Assembly (NCBI GenBank): GCA_003255025.1
Contig: QANY01003900.1
Coordinates: 1,302,001 to 1,366,000, forward strand
DNA: 64,000 nt
Source: Datisca glomerata
Taxonomy: Eukaryota; Streptophyta; Magnoliopsida; Cucurbitales; Datiscaceae
Direction: 5' to 3'
Positions 10,253 through 20,940 of the stretch are shown here, in pieces. A program made the translations under genes and the position numbers. Numbering within the stretch: the first letter of the stretch is position 1; each line of letters opens with the position of its first letter. The notes beneath the pieces are model-generated. The model saw nothing but the letters and a program-made list of their open reading frames with translations. It did no database searches and was not told where the DNA came from.

Positions 10253-12223
10253 TTCTCTTTATATATTTCTATATTAAACATTGTGTGAGTTTTCTTGCAT
10301 CATTCATTATATATATATTTTTATATGTATGAAATGAATGGATGGTTTATTTTTTGAATGTATGGTTAATGATGAATTTTGGGTTTTTAGGTTTTGTTTT
10401 TTTGTCTTAGATCTTGTGTAAGCCGTTTTGGGTATAAGAATTTTTGTAATTTTATTTTGAATATCATGTTGTAAAATTCTGATCGCGAGAAGATGAAGAA
10501 AGTACGAGAAAGAAAGAAAAAGAATTCCAAAGGAATTCCGGTGCCCCACCCTGGCATCGGCACTACTGATAGCCCAGCGGTGGCAACACCACCAAAAAAA
10601 TACGCGTCCGCGACGCCGCTGTGAAGGACGCCAACGGTCCAACCGCTGGCGTTGGTTAACGACAGTGGATGGGGGCCGAGGTGGGAGAGTCCTATCGTCG
10701 GAGGCAATTGTAGTTACTACAAGGAAAATTTCACAGAACCCCTGATACCATGTTATCCTATCCATGCGATGTGTCGCGAAAACCCAAATCATATCCTTAT
10801 CTTTTAAATTTTAAATCATGATTCTGAATTTTTAAAATTTTGAATTTTGAGTTTTAAATTTTGAAATTTGATTTTTAAAATGATAATTATCGATTTTATT
10901 TTTTTAAAATTTAAAATTAATTAATTGATTGGGTTTGACCCAAGTTTTATGAGTCATCAAATTATTTTGTGGCTACCAAATTTAATTAATTTTAAAAGGA
11001 TAATTAATGGAATTATTCAATTAGGAAAAATAGTTTATCCTAATTAAAAAAGTTTTGATCAAAACTTGAAGATTACGAAGATGAACTTCTGGTGGAGAAT
11101 GAGCTATTTGAGAAATATGTATTCTTGAAGTTCTCTTTATAATTATTTCTATTTTCAAAGGTTATAATTTAGAAATACTCAATTATCATTCGGTTCATCA
11201 TTTGTTTATTTAATTGTTAAATAAATGTTTATTTACATGATTGATAACATGATCATGTATTAGTCGATCACATGCCATACATGAAATACCACACAATTTT
11301 ATTCAATCATGCATCTCATTAGTAGAAACATGATTGATTATATGAATTATTTTGAAAAATCAATTGTATGCAAACTGCTAGGTTTTAATTAGTTAAAACT
11401 TGATAGTCACAGCACTCTAAAGGTTATAGTAACCTTTAGGATAACCAACTTTATTAAAAGAGTTTTATTAAAGTTTGATAAATGTAATTAATTAGTTATT
11501 CTAAGTTCACCTAATTTTGACCTTAGGCTCTTTAGAAGGTTAAATGAACTTAGACCAATTAGATTAGATTAACTGTTAATTTTACATTCAAAGGGTTATT
11601 TTAACTATTAATTAATTTAGAATTAATTGATTAGTTAAAATAGAAACACATTAATTATAAAATAGCGAGTGTGAGAAGGTTGACATGTCAATGTAACATA
11701 TGCTCTCCATTATTACTACAACACTGTGAAGTACTGTGAGGGCCTCAAGATGATTTTGTTTTCATTGCCCTAAAAAGGTTTCGAACTATATCAATACCAA
11801 GGTTAGACTTTTTCAGAACATAGGACTAAGTGATGTAGTTTAGTTTTGACCGACCTCAAGGCGACATATTCTAAATCAAGTCATGGAATCCGAAATAATG
11901 TATTACACTCACAAAATCACAATTAAGCTTTCATGTGGATATCGTGAGTTGACCGAATAAGTGATACCTTATTGTTAAAAGAGACAGTATGAGATATTTT
12001 ATGTTTTAATTAATAAGGATGAGAATGTCTCATAGACAGTCTAAGATTAATTTTGCCGACCCTAAGCGGCACATTAATTGTTAGGTTGCCTTATCGTGGA
12101 TTAATAAATGATAAATTTATGTGTTTAATATGTTGCATTCATGCATCACGTTTACTATATGAAATTCTTGATATTTATTTTAATTATATTGAATTATGTA
12201 TGTTTTATTTTTTAGTTATTATT
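10253..12223 (+). other. Long untranslated leader of copia element
   Basis: About 1.97 kb separate the primer site from the first recognisable gag codon. A leader of equal length and related sequence is present in the second element (49875-51824). It includes a GC-richer stretch (10540-10780). The 161-codon minus-strand ORF at 10307-10792 is probably a by-product of that composition: its counterpart at 50189-50395 keeps only a short, diverged similarity and has no known domain. Confidence 0.6.
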
Positions 12224-13060
12224 ATGTCTACCATGGGCAACCCTATTACTGATTTACTTGCACTTGAAAAATTAAATGGTGATAATTTCATAAGATGAAA
12301 AATTAAATTTAAACTTGATGTTAATTTGTGAGAACCATAATTTTGTTCTTACTAAGGAATGTTCTGAGGAGCCCACTGCCAATGTCCCTAAGAGGGTTAG
12401 GGATGAGTTTAATTATTAGTTTCAATCCTCCAACAAAGCTAAGTGCTACATGCTTGTGAGCATGAATGCTGTTTTGAGAACCAAACATGAAAGCATAGAA
12501 ACTGCCTGTGAGATTATGGAATCATTACAGGCGATGTTTGGGCAGCAGTCTGATCAAAGTCGTCATGAGGGTTACTAGGAGCTACATGACGACCAAGATG
12601 ATGAAAGGTACTTCTGTGCGTGAACATGTGATCAATATAATGCATAAAACTGAAGTACATAGGGCTATCATTGATGAACGAACTCAAGTCAGTATTATAC
12701 TTGAATCGCTCACACATGCTTTTTCTGCTTTCACCACCAACTATGTTATGAACAAGTTGAAATTCATCATGACCCAATTGTTTAATAAACTGCAGACTTT
12801 TGAGTCACTCAATAAGAGTATGACCAAAGAGGGAGAGGAAAATGTTGTTGAGCAAAAACTTTCTTCCAATGTTGTTAAGAACAACAAAAGGAAGAAGAAC
12901 AATGGTAAGGACAAGAGTAAGAACAATAGAGGAAAGAAAACCAAAAAGTCACCCAAGGCCAATTAGAACAAATGTGGCATCAAACCCAAGGGAAAGTGTT
13001 TCCACTGTCGAGTTTAAGGTCACTAGAAGAGAAACTGTAATAAGTATCTCTCCGAGCTGA
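12224..13060 (+). pseudogene. gag: copia gag with zinc knuckle remnant
   Basis: The start Met-Ser-Thr-Met-Gly leads into L-L-A-L-E-K-L-N-G-D-N-F, the typical copia gag opening. A stop follows at once, and the rest is spread over several frames, including the open stretch 12508-12966. That stretch has the Ser-Leu-Asn-Lys helix region and then a Lys-rich basic block. A zinc knuckle (C-F-H-C ... G-H ... C) lies at about 12995-13038 with stops in place of two non-cysteine residues. Gag would package element RNA; this copy cannot. Confidence 0.8.
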
Positions 13061-13489
13061 AAAAAAAGGTAAATATGATTTACATGTACTTGAATCGTGT
13101 TTAGTGGAATATGATTTTCCATCATGGATATTGGATTTAGGAGCCGCAACCATGTATTTTCTTCTTTGCAAATGCTTAATTCGGCAAGAGAGTTTACTGA
13201 TGGCGATGTGATAATGAGAGTTGGCAGTGGTGCGCTCTTGTCAGTGAAAGCATTGTGGACAATCCGTCTAATTTTGGAAATAATTTTCTTATTTAGAACA
13301 ATGTTTATTTTATTCCTGAATTTTTTAGAAATTTGATTTCTTTTTCGTTATGGCATGAACAATCTATTGAAGTTTCTTTTATTAATAATCAGTTTATTAT
13401 TTCAAAGAATGGATTCAATATTTATCATGCTAAAATTTTGAACGGACTGTATATGCTTAAACCAGCTGAACATGATGATGATACGTATC

Positions 13490-14495
13490 TATGACATCTT
13501 AGGTTGTGATATATCTAGATAGATTAAACAGGTTAACAAAGCATGGTTCTTTGGAAGAACTAAAAGTTGTGACGCTTCCTATTTGTGAATCTTGTCTAGA
13601 GAGAAAAATGACCAACAAACCTTTCATAGGAAATGGCCAAAAAGCAAATGAACCACTTGAGCTAGTACATAGTGATATCTGTGGATCGATCAATGTACAA
13701 GCTAGAGGTGAGTATGAGTATTTTATCACTTTTATTGACGATTACTCTAGATATGGTCATACTTACCTAATGCGTAGAGAGTCTGAATCTCTTGGAAAGT
13801 TTAAGGACTTCAAAGCTGAAGCTAGAAAGAAATTAGGTAAATCATTGAAAACACTTCTATCAGATCGATAAGTGAAATACTTGGATTTAGAATTCAAAGA
13901 TTACATGTTGGATTATGACATTTTATCCCAACTCACAACACCTGGAATGCCACAACAAACTGGTGTTTCAGAAAGGAGAAATTGAACCCTATTGGATATG
14001 ATTAGATCGATGTTAAACTACTCATCACTACCACTCACATTCTAGGGATATGCACTTCAAAAGGAAGCCTACATTTTGAACGTAGTGCCTTCGAAGTTTG
14101 TAAGCAAGACACTTTTGAAGTTATGGAATGGCTCCAAACTTAGTTTGCGTCATATCCATATATGGGGGTGTCCAACTCACGTTCTTAGACCCGAGACTAG
14201 AAAGTTAGAATCAAGATCTAAAGTGCGTATATTTGTTGGCTATGCTCTAGATAGAAGAGGTTGGCACTTTTTTAGTCACAAGAATCAAAATGTGTTTGTA
14301 TTGAAAAATGCTACTTTCCTTAAATACGACTATATGAAACACTACAAACCTCATAGTAAAGAAGTTCTTGAAGAATTAGCATCTGATGAGATCATACCAC
14401 CTTCATTATTAACTGATAAACGACAAACCCCAGAAACCATTGTTCCTGTTCAGGAAACCTTGGTGCAACATCATAGTGAGAGGGTTGTAAGATAA
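13490..14495 (+). pseudogene. int: copia integrase (GAG-pre-integrase plus core)
   Basis: The C-x2-C of the pre-integrase zinc finger is degraded, but P-I-C-E-S-C-L-E-R-K is present, followed by the core with H-S-D-I-C-G and F-I-D-D-Y-S-R-Y (13665-13755), typical of plant copia integrases. The open part ends at 13868 near L-S-D-R, where the second catalytic Asp lies. P-Q-Q-T-G-V-S-E-R-R, carrying the catalytic Glu, follows in another open piece after stops. The C-terminal segment (14076-14495) has V-P-S-K, W-G-C-P and V-G-Y motifs. Catalytic residues are mostly visible but the frame is broken at least four times. Confidence 0.88.
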
Positions 14496-14559
14496 CATAT
14501 TCGCTATAAACTAGATGCAGACGTCCTAGTGTCTGACACTGATAAGGATGAGCTATTAA

Positions 14560-15260
14560 CTTTTAAAGAGGTGATGAAATATTCTGAATAGGAGAAATGA
14601 CAAGATGCCATGAACTAAGAAATGAAATCGATGTACTTCAATTCTATCTAGAAACTTGTAGATCTACCTGAAGATGTCAAACCCATTAGATGTAAATGGA
14701 TCTTCAAGAAGAAAAGGGGTGTAGATAGGAAATTAGAGATTTTCAAGGCACGGATAGTAGCCAAAGGCTATACACAAAGGGAATGAGTCGATTATGAAGA
14801 GACATTCTCTCTCGTTGCCATGCTAAAATCCATTCGCATCCTTTTATTTATAGCCGCTAGTTCAGACTATGAAATATGATAAGTGGATGTCTATACAGCT
14901 TTTCTGAATGACTCTCTTGAAGAAAGCATCTATATGATGTAACCAGAAGGGTTCGTGAAAAAGGAGCAAGATCAGAAAGTATGCAAGTTGTTTAAATCCA
15001 TTTATGAATTGAAGCAAGTATCTAGATCTTGGAATATTGACAAAGTTTGTGTTTATAAATATATAAAGAATAAGATATTGGTTTTCTTAGTTCTTTATGT
15101 ATACGATATTCTACTCATTGTGAATGATGTAGAAACTTTGTCAAAAGTAAAGAAGTGGTTAGCTGAGAAAATCCAAATGAAAGATTTGGGAGAGGCGAGT
15201 TATGTTCTAGGCATCCAAATACGAAGGGATATAAAGAACAAGCTCTTCGCACATTCTTAA
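14560..15260 (+). pseudogene. rt: copia reverse transcriptase, catalytic YVDD changed to YVYD
   Basis: The region begins with the usual K-W-I-F-K-K-K and A-K-G-Y-T-Q motifs (about 14695-14785, with several stops), then reaches L-Y-V-Y-D-I-L-L-I at about 15093-15119. The conserved box is Y-V-D-D; here the first Asp is Tyr, which would abolish polymerisation. A stretch before the box is also missing compared with the family. The tail K-D-L-G-E-A-S-Y-V-L-G-I is intact. Confidence 0.88.
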
Positions 15261-15389
15261 GCATCTTATATTGATAAAGTGCTGGAGAGATTCTCTATGA
15301 AAATATCCTAGAAAGGTCAACTAACGACCATACATGAAATTGTCATTTCCAAGGAGCAGTGTTTTAAGATACCTCAAGAAGAAGAAGAT

Positions 15390-16050
15390 ATGAGAAAGGT
15401 TCCTCATGCTTCAGCTGTTGGTAGTCTCATGTATGCAATGTTATGTACGAGACCATACATTTGTTATGCAGTAGGAATTGTCAGTTGTTATCAATCAAAT
15501 CCTGGTTTAGAACATTGGATTACACTAAAGCACATTCTTATGTATCTTCGGAGAACGAGAAATTATATGCTTGTTTACTACTAGATATACAGATTTTGAT
15601 TTTCAATCAGATGTGGACAATCGGAAGTCGACGTATGGATCAATATTCACACTATGTAAAGGAGCTGTAGTTTAGAGAAGTATTAAACAATCAAGTATTG
15701 CAAATTCTGCTATGGAAGTCGAATATATAGCGGCTTGTGATAGAAGCGGTATGGCTTAGAAAGTTCTATACTGGTTTGGAAGAAGTTCCAGATATGGACA
15801 AGCCACTTATCTTATACTATGACAATAGTGAGGCGGTAGCTAATTCCAAAGAACCAAGGGGTCACAAGAAGGGAAAACATATTGAGAGGAAATATCATCT
15901 TATAAGAGTGATCATGCATCGATGAGATGTGTCTATTATGATGATAGCGTTAGATCAGAACCTGGCTGATTCTTTTATCAAGACATTTCCTGTGAAGTCA
16001 TTTGAGGGTCATGTACGCAATATGAGGTTGAAAGAGATACCATATTTTCT
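15390..16050 (+). pseudogene. rh: copia RNase H domain
   Basis: The domain begins V-P-H-A-S-A-V-G-S-L-M-Y-A-M and contains T-R-P, then N-P-G-L-E-H-W and L-R-R-T-R-N-Y-M-L-V-Y. It resumes after stops with E-A-V-W-L-R-K-F and L-Y-Y-D-N-S-E-A-V-A (15737-15925), ending in a K-H-I-E-R-K-Y-H motif. It would remove the RNA strand during reverse transcription. Frameshifts around 15585-15735 inactivate it. Confidence 0.87.
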
Positions 16051-16052
16051 TT

Positions 16053-16068
16053 AGGGCAAGTGGGAGAG
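16053..16068 (+). promoter_or_regulatory. Polypurine tract
   Basis: GGGCAAGTGGGAGAG lies immediately before the 3' LTR TG at 16069, the expected position and composition for the plus-strand primer of a copia element. Confidence 0.75.
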
Positions 16069-18274
16069 TGTTGGACATAGTGCCCTCAAAGCATGTGTTT
16101 AGACGTTTTTAATATGAAACTAATGAAAGTACATTTTTTTTATATTTGTTCTTTCAAATTATTGTTGAATTATTTATATCTAAATATCTAAAAATTCCAT
16201 ATTCATTAATGAGATTATGATCTTGTATAAGTACGAGAAGATTAAGATTAAGATTATAAATAATGAATAAAATAGTCCGCAACATATTAAAGTATGAAAT
16301 ACTTAATGAATAAATGTTAGGACGGTTCACTAAGCATTATGAATGCATTGATCTAGATCCAGATCATTGATGCGGATAGACATCTTAGTGAATGTACTTT
16401 ATTTAATTAGATTATATAGGACATGACCGATGTTGATTAATATTTTTATTAACTTACCGTTTATCATAAAGATTTAATACCCATCAAAACAGATGATCAC
16501 ATGTAGATCATTCTAAATCCTAAGTAGTCATGAACTCTTATGCATGTCTACTGGATCTTTTGATTTACTCGTTAATGTTTGTTTGTAAAACAGGCTAGTG
16601 ACTTTTATTTTGGAGATTCAGTGACATGGATGACTGAGAACATGATCTTACAAAATTTGGAATCCAAGCGTTCATAACGGATCATATATTGGTTCCTTTA
16701 AGTTTTAATTCTGGAACTGAACGGTTATTGAGCTCAAATTTATAATACGGTTATAAATTGATCATTCACTAGAGAATTAGTGGTACTTAAGGATCAATAG
16801 GCAATTAGAAGGGTCAAACGATAATTTTGACCAACTTTAATTTACGAACCAATAATTAGATGACAAAATTACATGAAATGATTATATCAATGGACTACTC
16901 GAGAATGCTCTGTAAATGCATTTTATAATCTCTAAAAGTGCAATTTCATATTTATAGTAGAGTAATAATGAAATTAATAGATAACATTATTTAATTAAAT
17001 AGTTTAATTAATAACCTGGTTTATTGGAGTTTAGGATTATGAGTCCATATTTCTCAAGTCACCTCTGCACTATACAGTCTAGGGTGTGAATATGAATATT
17101 TCAGGACATGAGAAAATGAATGACTTACAAAATGAATTATATTTCTGGGGCAAGTATATAATTATGAGATAATTAAATATGATTAATTAATTAAATTATT
17201 AATGTAATTTTCAGAAATTGTCATTAAATAATAATATCGATTAATTTTGTGTTAATAATATGTGAGGCAGAATGTTTGATTTATGAAACTAAATAATATT
17301 CAATCATTATTAAATAATGATTTGGTTTGGTTTATCTAATTTTTTAATTAACAGAAAGATGATTGATTGGAAGATCTAATAAATTAATTTTTAATTAACT
17401 GATATATAGATATTTATCTTATTAAAATAAATCATAAATTTGCATAAATTTCCATGTGGCATGTTGCACTACCAACATGTCAATCACTGATTTTGAATAA
17501 GAAATTGACATGGACTACTGTAGTGACATGTGGTACTGTAGTGGGACGTGGCACACTGTAGTGCCTCACAACACTACAATGGTGTCATGAGACTACAATG
17601 CCGTGAGGCAGTATGACTCCCCACGACACGCTGCAGTGTCATGTGGCACTAGAGTGTTGTATAATTATAGTGGGTCCCATTTTAATTACATATTTGTATT
17701 TAATTTATTATTTTATCTCTAAAAGATCTTATATGCCATTAGCTAGAAAATATATTGATATTATTCTATGGTTTCAGTGTGCTAACAACATAGTTACAAT
17801 CAGGTTTGAAACTCTCTGAGATTAAAAGTTAATGAAAAAGCTCTGTGAAGAACATTTAATTGTTTTTAGATCAGAGTTTTGTCTTACAAATTAATCATTC
17901 TCGAAAATCTCTAGATCATATGTGCTGAGTACATCAAGAGACAGAAAAGTGTTCTTGATATATTCTACGTGCCCACACACATCCTAGTGTGTTTGAGGAT
18001 TGACTTGAAAAATCTTGGTGTGGATCTCGAAGTCTACCGTTTGTCGGATAGCAAGATCATTGTATTGCAAGGATGTTTGATTGGACTACAAGAGGTATAT
18101 TTTATATTCATATGTGTTTGATTTATATAAATATATAATGGATCTTATCTGAAAAAGTGTTTTTCAATTAAAAAGTTCATCTTTGAGATCTGCGACATTG
18201 TGATCGTTTATTATTTTATAATTTTTTTTAAACACCACCATGTATTCCGCCGCGCGTCGCCATGGATTCCATCA
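16069..18274 (+). repeat. 3' LTR of copia element
   Basis: The 2206-bp LTR starts TGTTGGACATAG and ends GGATTCCATCA. It aligns end to end with 8128-10239 with many substitutions and small indels. The inverted-repeat cluster is at about 17510-17660. AAACA follows directly as target duplication. Confidence 0.9.
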
Positions 18275-18838
18275 AAACATTCCTTAGGGCCCAAACCTAC
18301 ATAAATCTCAAAGAAGAAAGAAGAAGTATGATGAGGTTATCAGAGCAGTTAGCGACAACTTCCAGCAGAAGAGCCAAAAGAAAAGTTGAGACATTTGGGG
18401 GCAAAGTCAGGCGTGAGGAAAGTGAACAAGATAAGAAATCGAGGGAGCCTGAACAGTTTGACCTGAAGGAGAAAACTTATACTCCTGACACCATTCCAAT
18501 CAATCAAATCTTGTGAGCCATAAAAGACGAGTCGTGGCTGAAGAGGCCACCACTAATCAAAAGGGAAACGACGGAGAAATATAAGCATAGATATTACTCA
18601 TTACACAAACGTAAAGGGCACATGACGAAAGACTGTTATCAGCGTAAAGATTACATTGAAGAAAATAGGCAGAAGGAAGTAGAAACGAAACAGTGAAAGG
18701 CCGCAGAGCCGCTAGGCATCATCGACACAATTATAGCTCTTACGGAATTAGAAAGAGTTAGGCATAAAGAAGGAAACAATATTGCAAAATGGCAACTATA
18801 ATTGCAGAGGAAAAAGGAGAAAACTTCAGAAGAAGCTC
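18275..18838 (+). pseudogene. gag: Tat-type Ty3/gypsy gag, 3' fragment with zinc-knuckle relic
   Basis: This continues the gag interrupted at 8127. It opens F-L-R-A-Q-T-Y-I-N-L-K-E-E, matching the RAQ-Y-I motif of Tat-lineage gag. After a basic, Lys/Glu-rich linker comes Y-K-H-R-Y-Y-S-L-H-K-R-K-G-H-M-T-K-D-C at about 18580-18635. That is the CCHC position with the first cysteine replaced and the H and last C kept. The apparent start at 18262 lies in the copia LTR, so the 84-residue ORF is a chimera. The sequence stops matching at about 18838, where a reversed fragment begins. Confidence 0.65.
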
Positions 18839-19165
18839 CTATAACTCTTGAAGTTGATCCTTAAGTTCTTTCAACTCTACATGAGCTATATAATACAGAG
18901 TTTCGGATATAGGGGCAGGGCCTAGTAACAACTCAATACGAAAATATGTACTCTGAGGAGGAGGAAGTCCAGGCAAATCATTGGGAAAGACATCCAAAAA
19001 TTCACAAACGACTGGAACTGGTCGAATATCCACATTTGTCTTAGTTGTATCCACCATAAAAGCTAAGTAACCCCAGTTACCACGATCAAGTAGGCGCTGT
19101 GTCGGCAAAGCAGATATAACCTTCGGTATATGCCATTGTTGGGATCCCCTAAACTTGAAGCCAGG
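18839..19165 (-). pseudogene. Chromovirus Ty3/gypsy protease-RT junction fragment
   Basis: On the minus strand the reading is I-P-K-V-I-S-A-L then L-L-D-R-G-N, then P-V-V-C-E-F-L-D-V-F-P-N-D-L-P-G-L-P-P and a tail E-L-K-E-L-K-D-Q-L-Q-E-L. This is the well-known segment between protease and reverse transcriptase in plant chromoviruses. The polymerase itself is missing: the fragment stops at 18839 where Tat gag sequence abuts. Only about 100 residues of an element of some 1500 remain. Confidence 0.85.
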
Positions 19166-19449
19166 TCTACCTAGAGGTAGGAATCAAACTTCCTTTCAGT
19201 AACAATCTATGTTGGCATAGCAGCCAACAGAGAAACACGTTCAATCGATGATGCCCTAGATGCTCATCAGAGCTTTTCTTCGTTGGAATTGAAGAAAAGC
19301 TTTCGATTTTCATTGATAGATATATATGATATTGATAGAAATTGGGGTACGTAAATGTTTTAAGCTATTTATATAAATTTGAAACCGAGACATTGATGAT
19401 GTTTGAATGTGCTCAATTATGATAGAGATGTGTATACAATGTTGGGTGC
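19166..19449. other. Spacer between gypsy fragment and MULE remnant
   Basis: No gene was recognised. One inverted repeat, AAGCTTTTCTTC... around 19275-19305, can pair locally (GAGCTTTTCTTC with GAAGAAAAGCTTT). Confidence 0.4.
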
Positions 19450-20276
19450 TATTTATAATAAGAAACACAAGGTTGTTGAGGTGTATTTAGATCATGGGAT
19501 CGATTGTCCTAATGTCTCAGAAGAACTCCCCCAATCACTACTTGATCCTAGATAGAATGATATCCCTATTAAAGATGAAGCACATAGTTTTGATTTACAT
19601 CAAAACCGATGAGTTTGAGTCTACTGATATTGAAAATTATAATGGCGATGACACTGAATCTTTAAATGAATCTAATGTTGTTAATTTGGATGATGAAGGC
19701 TTGGAACGATTATCTAAATATGTTGATAATGATGATATGAGGTCCGTGCATAGTTCGTCTGATGAAGAAGCAACACGACATTGGTACCCTAAGTTCCATG
19801 AGAAATTTGGAATGAGAAAACCTAAGGAAATGAATGATATTTAGTTGTCATCGAGTTTTTAAGAAGGCATTGAAGGAGTTTGCAATTAAACATGAGTTTG
19901 ATATATTTTCAAGCACAATGATAAAACAATAATCATTGTAATTTGTAAGAGAAATTGTGGTTGGAGGATTCATGCATCTGAAACACAAAGAAAAGATGCA
20001 TTTCAAATTAAAACATTTAACCCAGAGCATATTAACGGTATTAGGCGTAAGGTCAATGCGAAAATGACCTCAGGATGGATTACTCAATAGTACTGGGAAA
20101 GGCACGTATCTCAAAGTCTACCAACACATGATTAAGCCTCTTTCAAGTACAGAGCAATGGTCAATGACTAATCATCCATTTTGGCTCCTCCACGGACGAG
20201 AAAGCAACTTGGAAGGCTAAAGAAGGCTAGAAAAAAGGTGAAGATGAGGAAAACGCCACTAGAATTCCTCATAAAA
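19450..20276 (+). pseudogene. Mutator-like (MULE) transposase, internally deleted
   Basis: The 5' part encodes V-Y-L-D-H-G-I-D-C-P (about 19477-19505) and an acidic linker, then W-Y-P-K-F-H-E-K-F-G-M. After a frameshift comes the MuDR-type N-terminal domain: F-A-I-K-H-E-F-D, then C-K-R-N-C-G-W-R-I-H-A-S (about 19950-19980) and F-N-P-E-H-I. The DDE catalytic region that should follow is absent. The sequence jumps to the C-terminal P-P-R-T-R-K-Q-L-G-R-L-K-K-A-R-K-K at about 20184-20235, the usual basic segment before the terminal zinc knuckle. It is a deletion derivative with additional stops. The ORF continues beyond a CACTA insertion at 22879. Confidence 0.8.
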
Positions 20277-20410
20277 CGCTACAAAAAATATGTTTTTGAG
20301 CGACCAACATTTTCATTGCTAAAAGTCCCTCTTTTCAGCGGCAAAGGATTTGGCGATGAAAAAAAGTTTATCGCTAAACCCGCGTCACAAAGGTTTTCGG
20401 CGACGAAAGA

Positions 20411-20475
20411 ATTGTTGTCGCTAAAACCATTTAGCGACCAATAATTGTTGTCGCTAAAACCATTTAGCGACCAGA
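20411..20475. repeat. 33-bp tandem hairpin repeat in CACTA subterminal region
   Basis: Two adjacent copies, starting at 20411 and 20444, read TTGTTGTCGCTAAAACCATT then TAGCGACCA. Within each unit GTCGCTAAA pairs with TTTAGCGAC. Such repeats are the usual binding platform of CACTA transposases. Confidence 0.8.
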
Positions 20476-20759
20476 AACTAATTTCCTCGCTAATGGGCTT
20501 TTCCAACAACAATTTGCATTATAATTTTTATTCATTTTACTTGTACATCTACATTATTAAGCTATCACTTTTAGCACTTCAATTTCATAAATGAAATTAA
20601 ATAAAAAAAATGAATGACGTTCATTATTATATCAATATGTAAACCGTAAAAACAAAATTTCTAAACTACTATCCTGCCATCAAGTATTAAAAAAAATTAC
20701 ATTCATTCTCCCAATTAAATTATTTTAGAGAGGAATGGGAATTATTATTAAACCTGAAA

Positions 20760-20940
20760 TAGAAATGTTGCAAGGCAATCTAGGCGGCTTTGTTGCTCAC
20801 AAATAATCACTTGTATTTCAGCTTCAACGCAAGAAAGTAGTGATTCATCTCCAAAGCCCCTAATGTAACCAAGTCTTCTTCCAAGCACATCTTCAAAAAT
20901 CCTCACGCATTTGTACATAGCAGGATCCCCTCTGCCACAG
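20760..20940 (-). pseudogene. Transposon-protein (TNP1-like) C-terminal fragment
   Basis: On the minus strand a frame reads M-Y-K-C-V-R-I-F-E-D-V-L-G-R-R-L-G-Y-I-R-G-F-G, resembling the short conserved block (V-L-G-x-R-x-G-x-x-R-G-x-G) near the C-terminus of plant CACTA accessory proteins. The rest of the element (to 22560) may hold further exons of this minus-strand gene, but I could not trace them. Inference is by motif only. Confidence 0.5.

Larger units (their letters stand above)
8128..18274 (+). mobile_element. Complete but degenerate Ty1/copia element (10.1 kb)
   Basis: The element is delimited by two TG...CA LTRs (8128-10239 and 16069-18274) and flanked by the perfect 5-bp duplication AAACA. 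Internal order is primer site, a roughly 2-kb leader, gag with zinc knuckle, integrase, reverse transcriptase, RNase H and a purine tract, which is the copia order. Stops and frameshifts break every domain, so it is not autonomous. The two LTRs look clearly diverged by eye (many substitutions and small indels), implying an old insertion. It sits inside a Tat-type gag. Copia lineage was not assigned. Confidence 0.92.

Noticed and set aside
10307..10792. 161-codon minus-strand ORF in the copia leader
   Set aside because: Low-complexity, Arg/Pro-rich then Lys-rich, no domain, and the counterpart in the second element is short and diverged. Best explained by base composition.
12514..13171. Minus-strand ORFs opposite copia gag
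   Set aside because: Shadows of the plus-strand gag region, whose family is recognisable.
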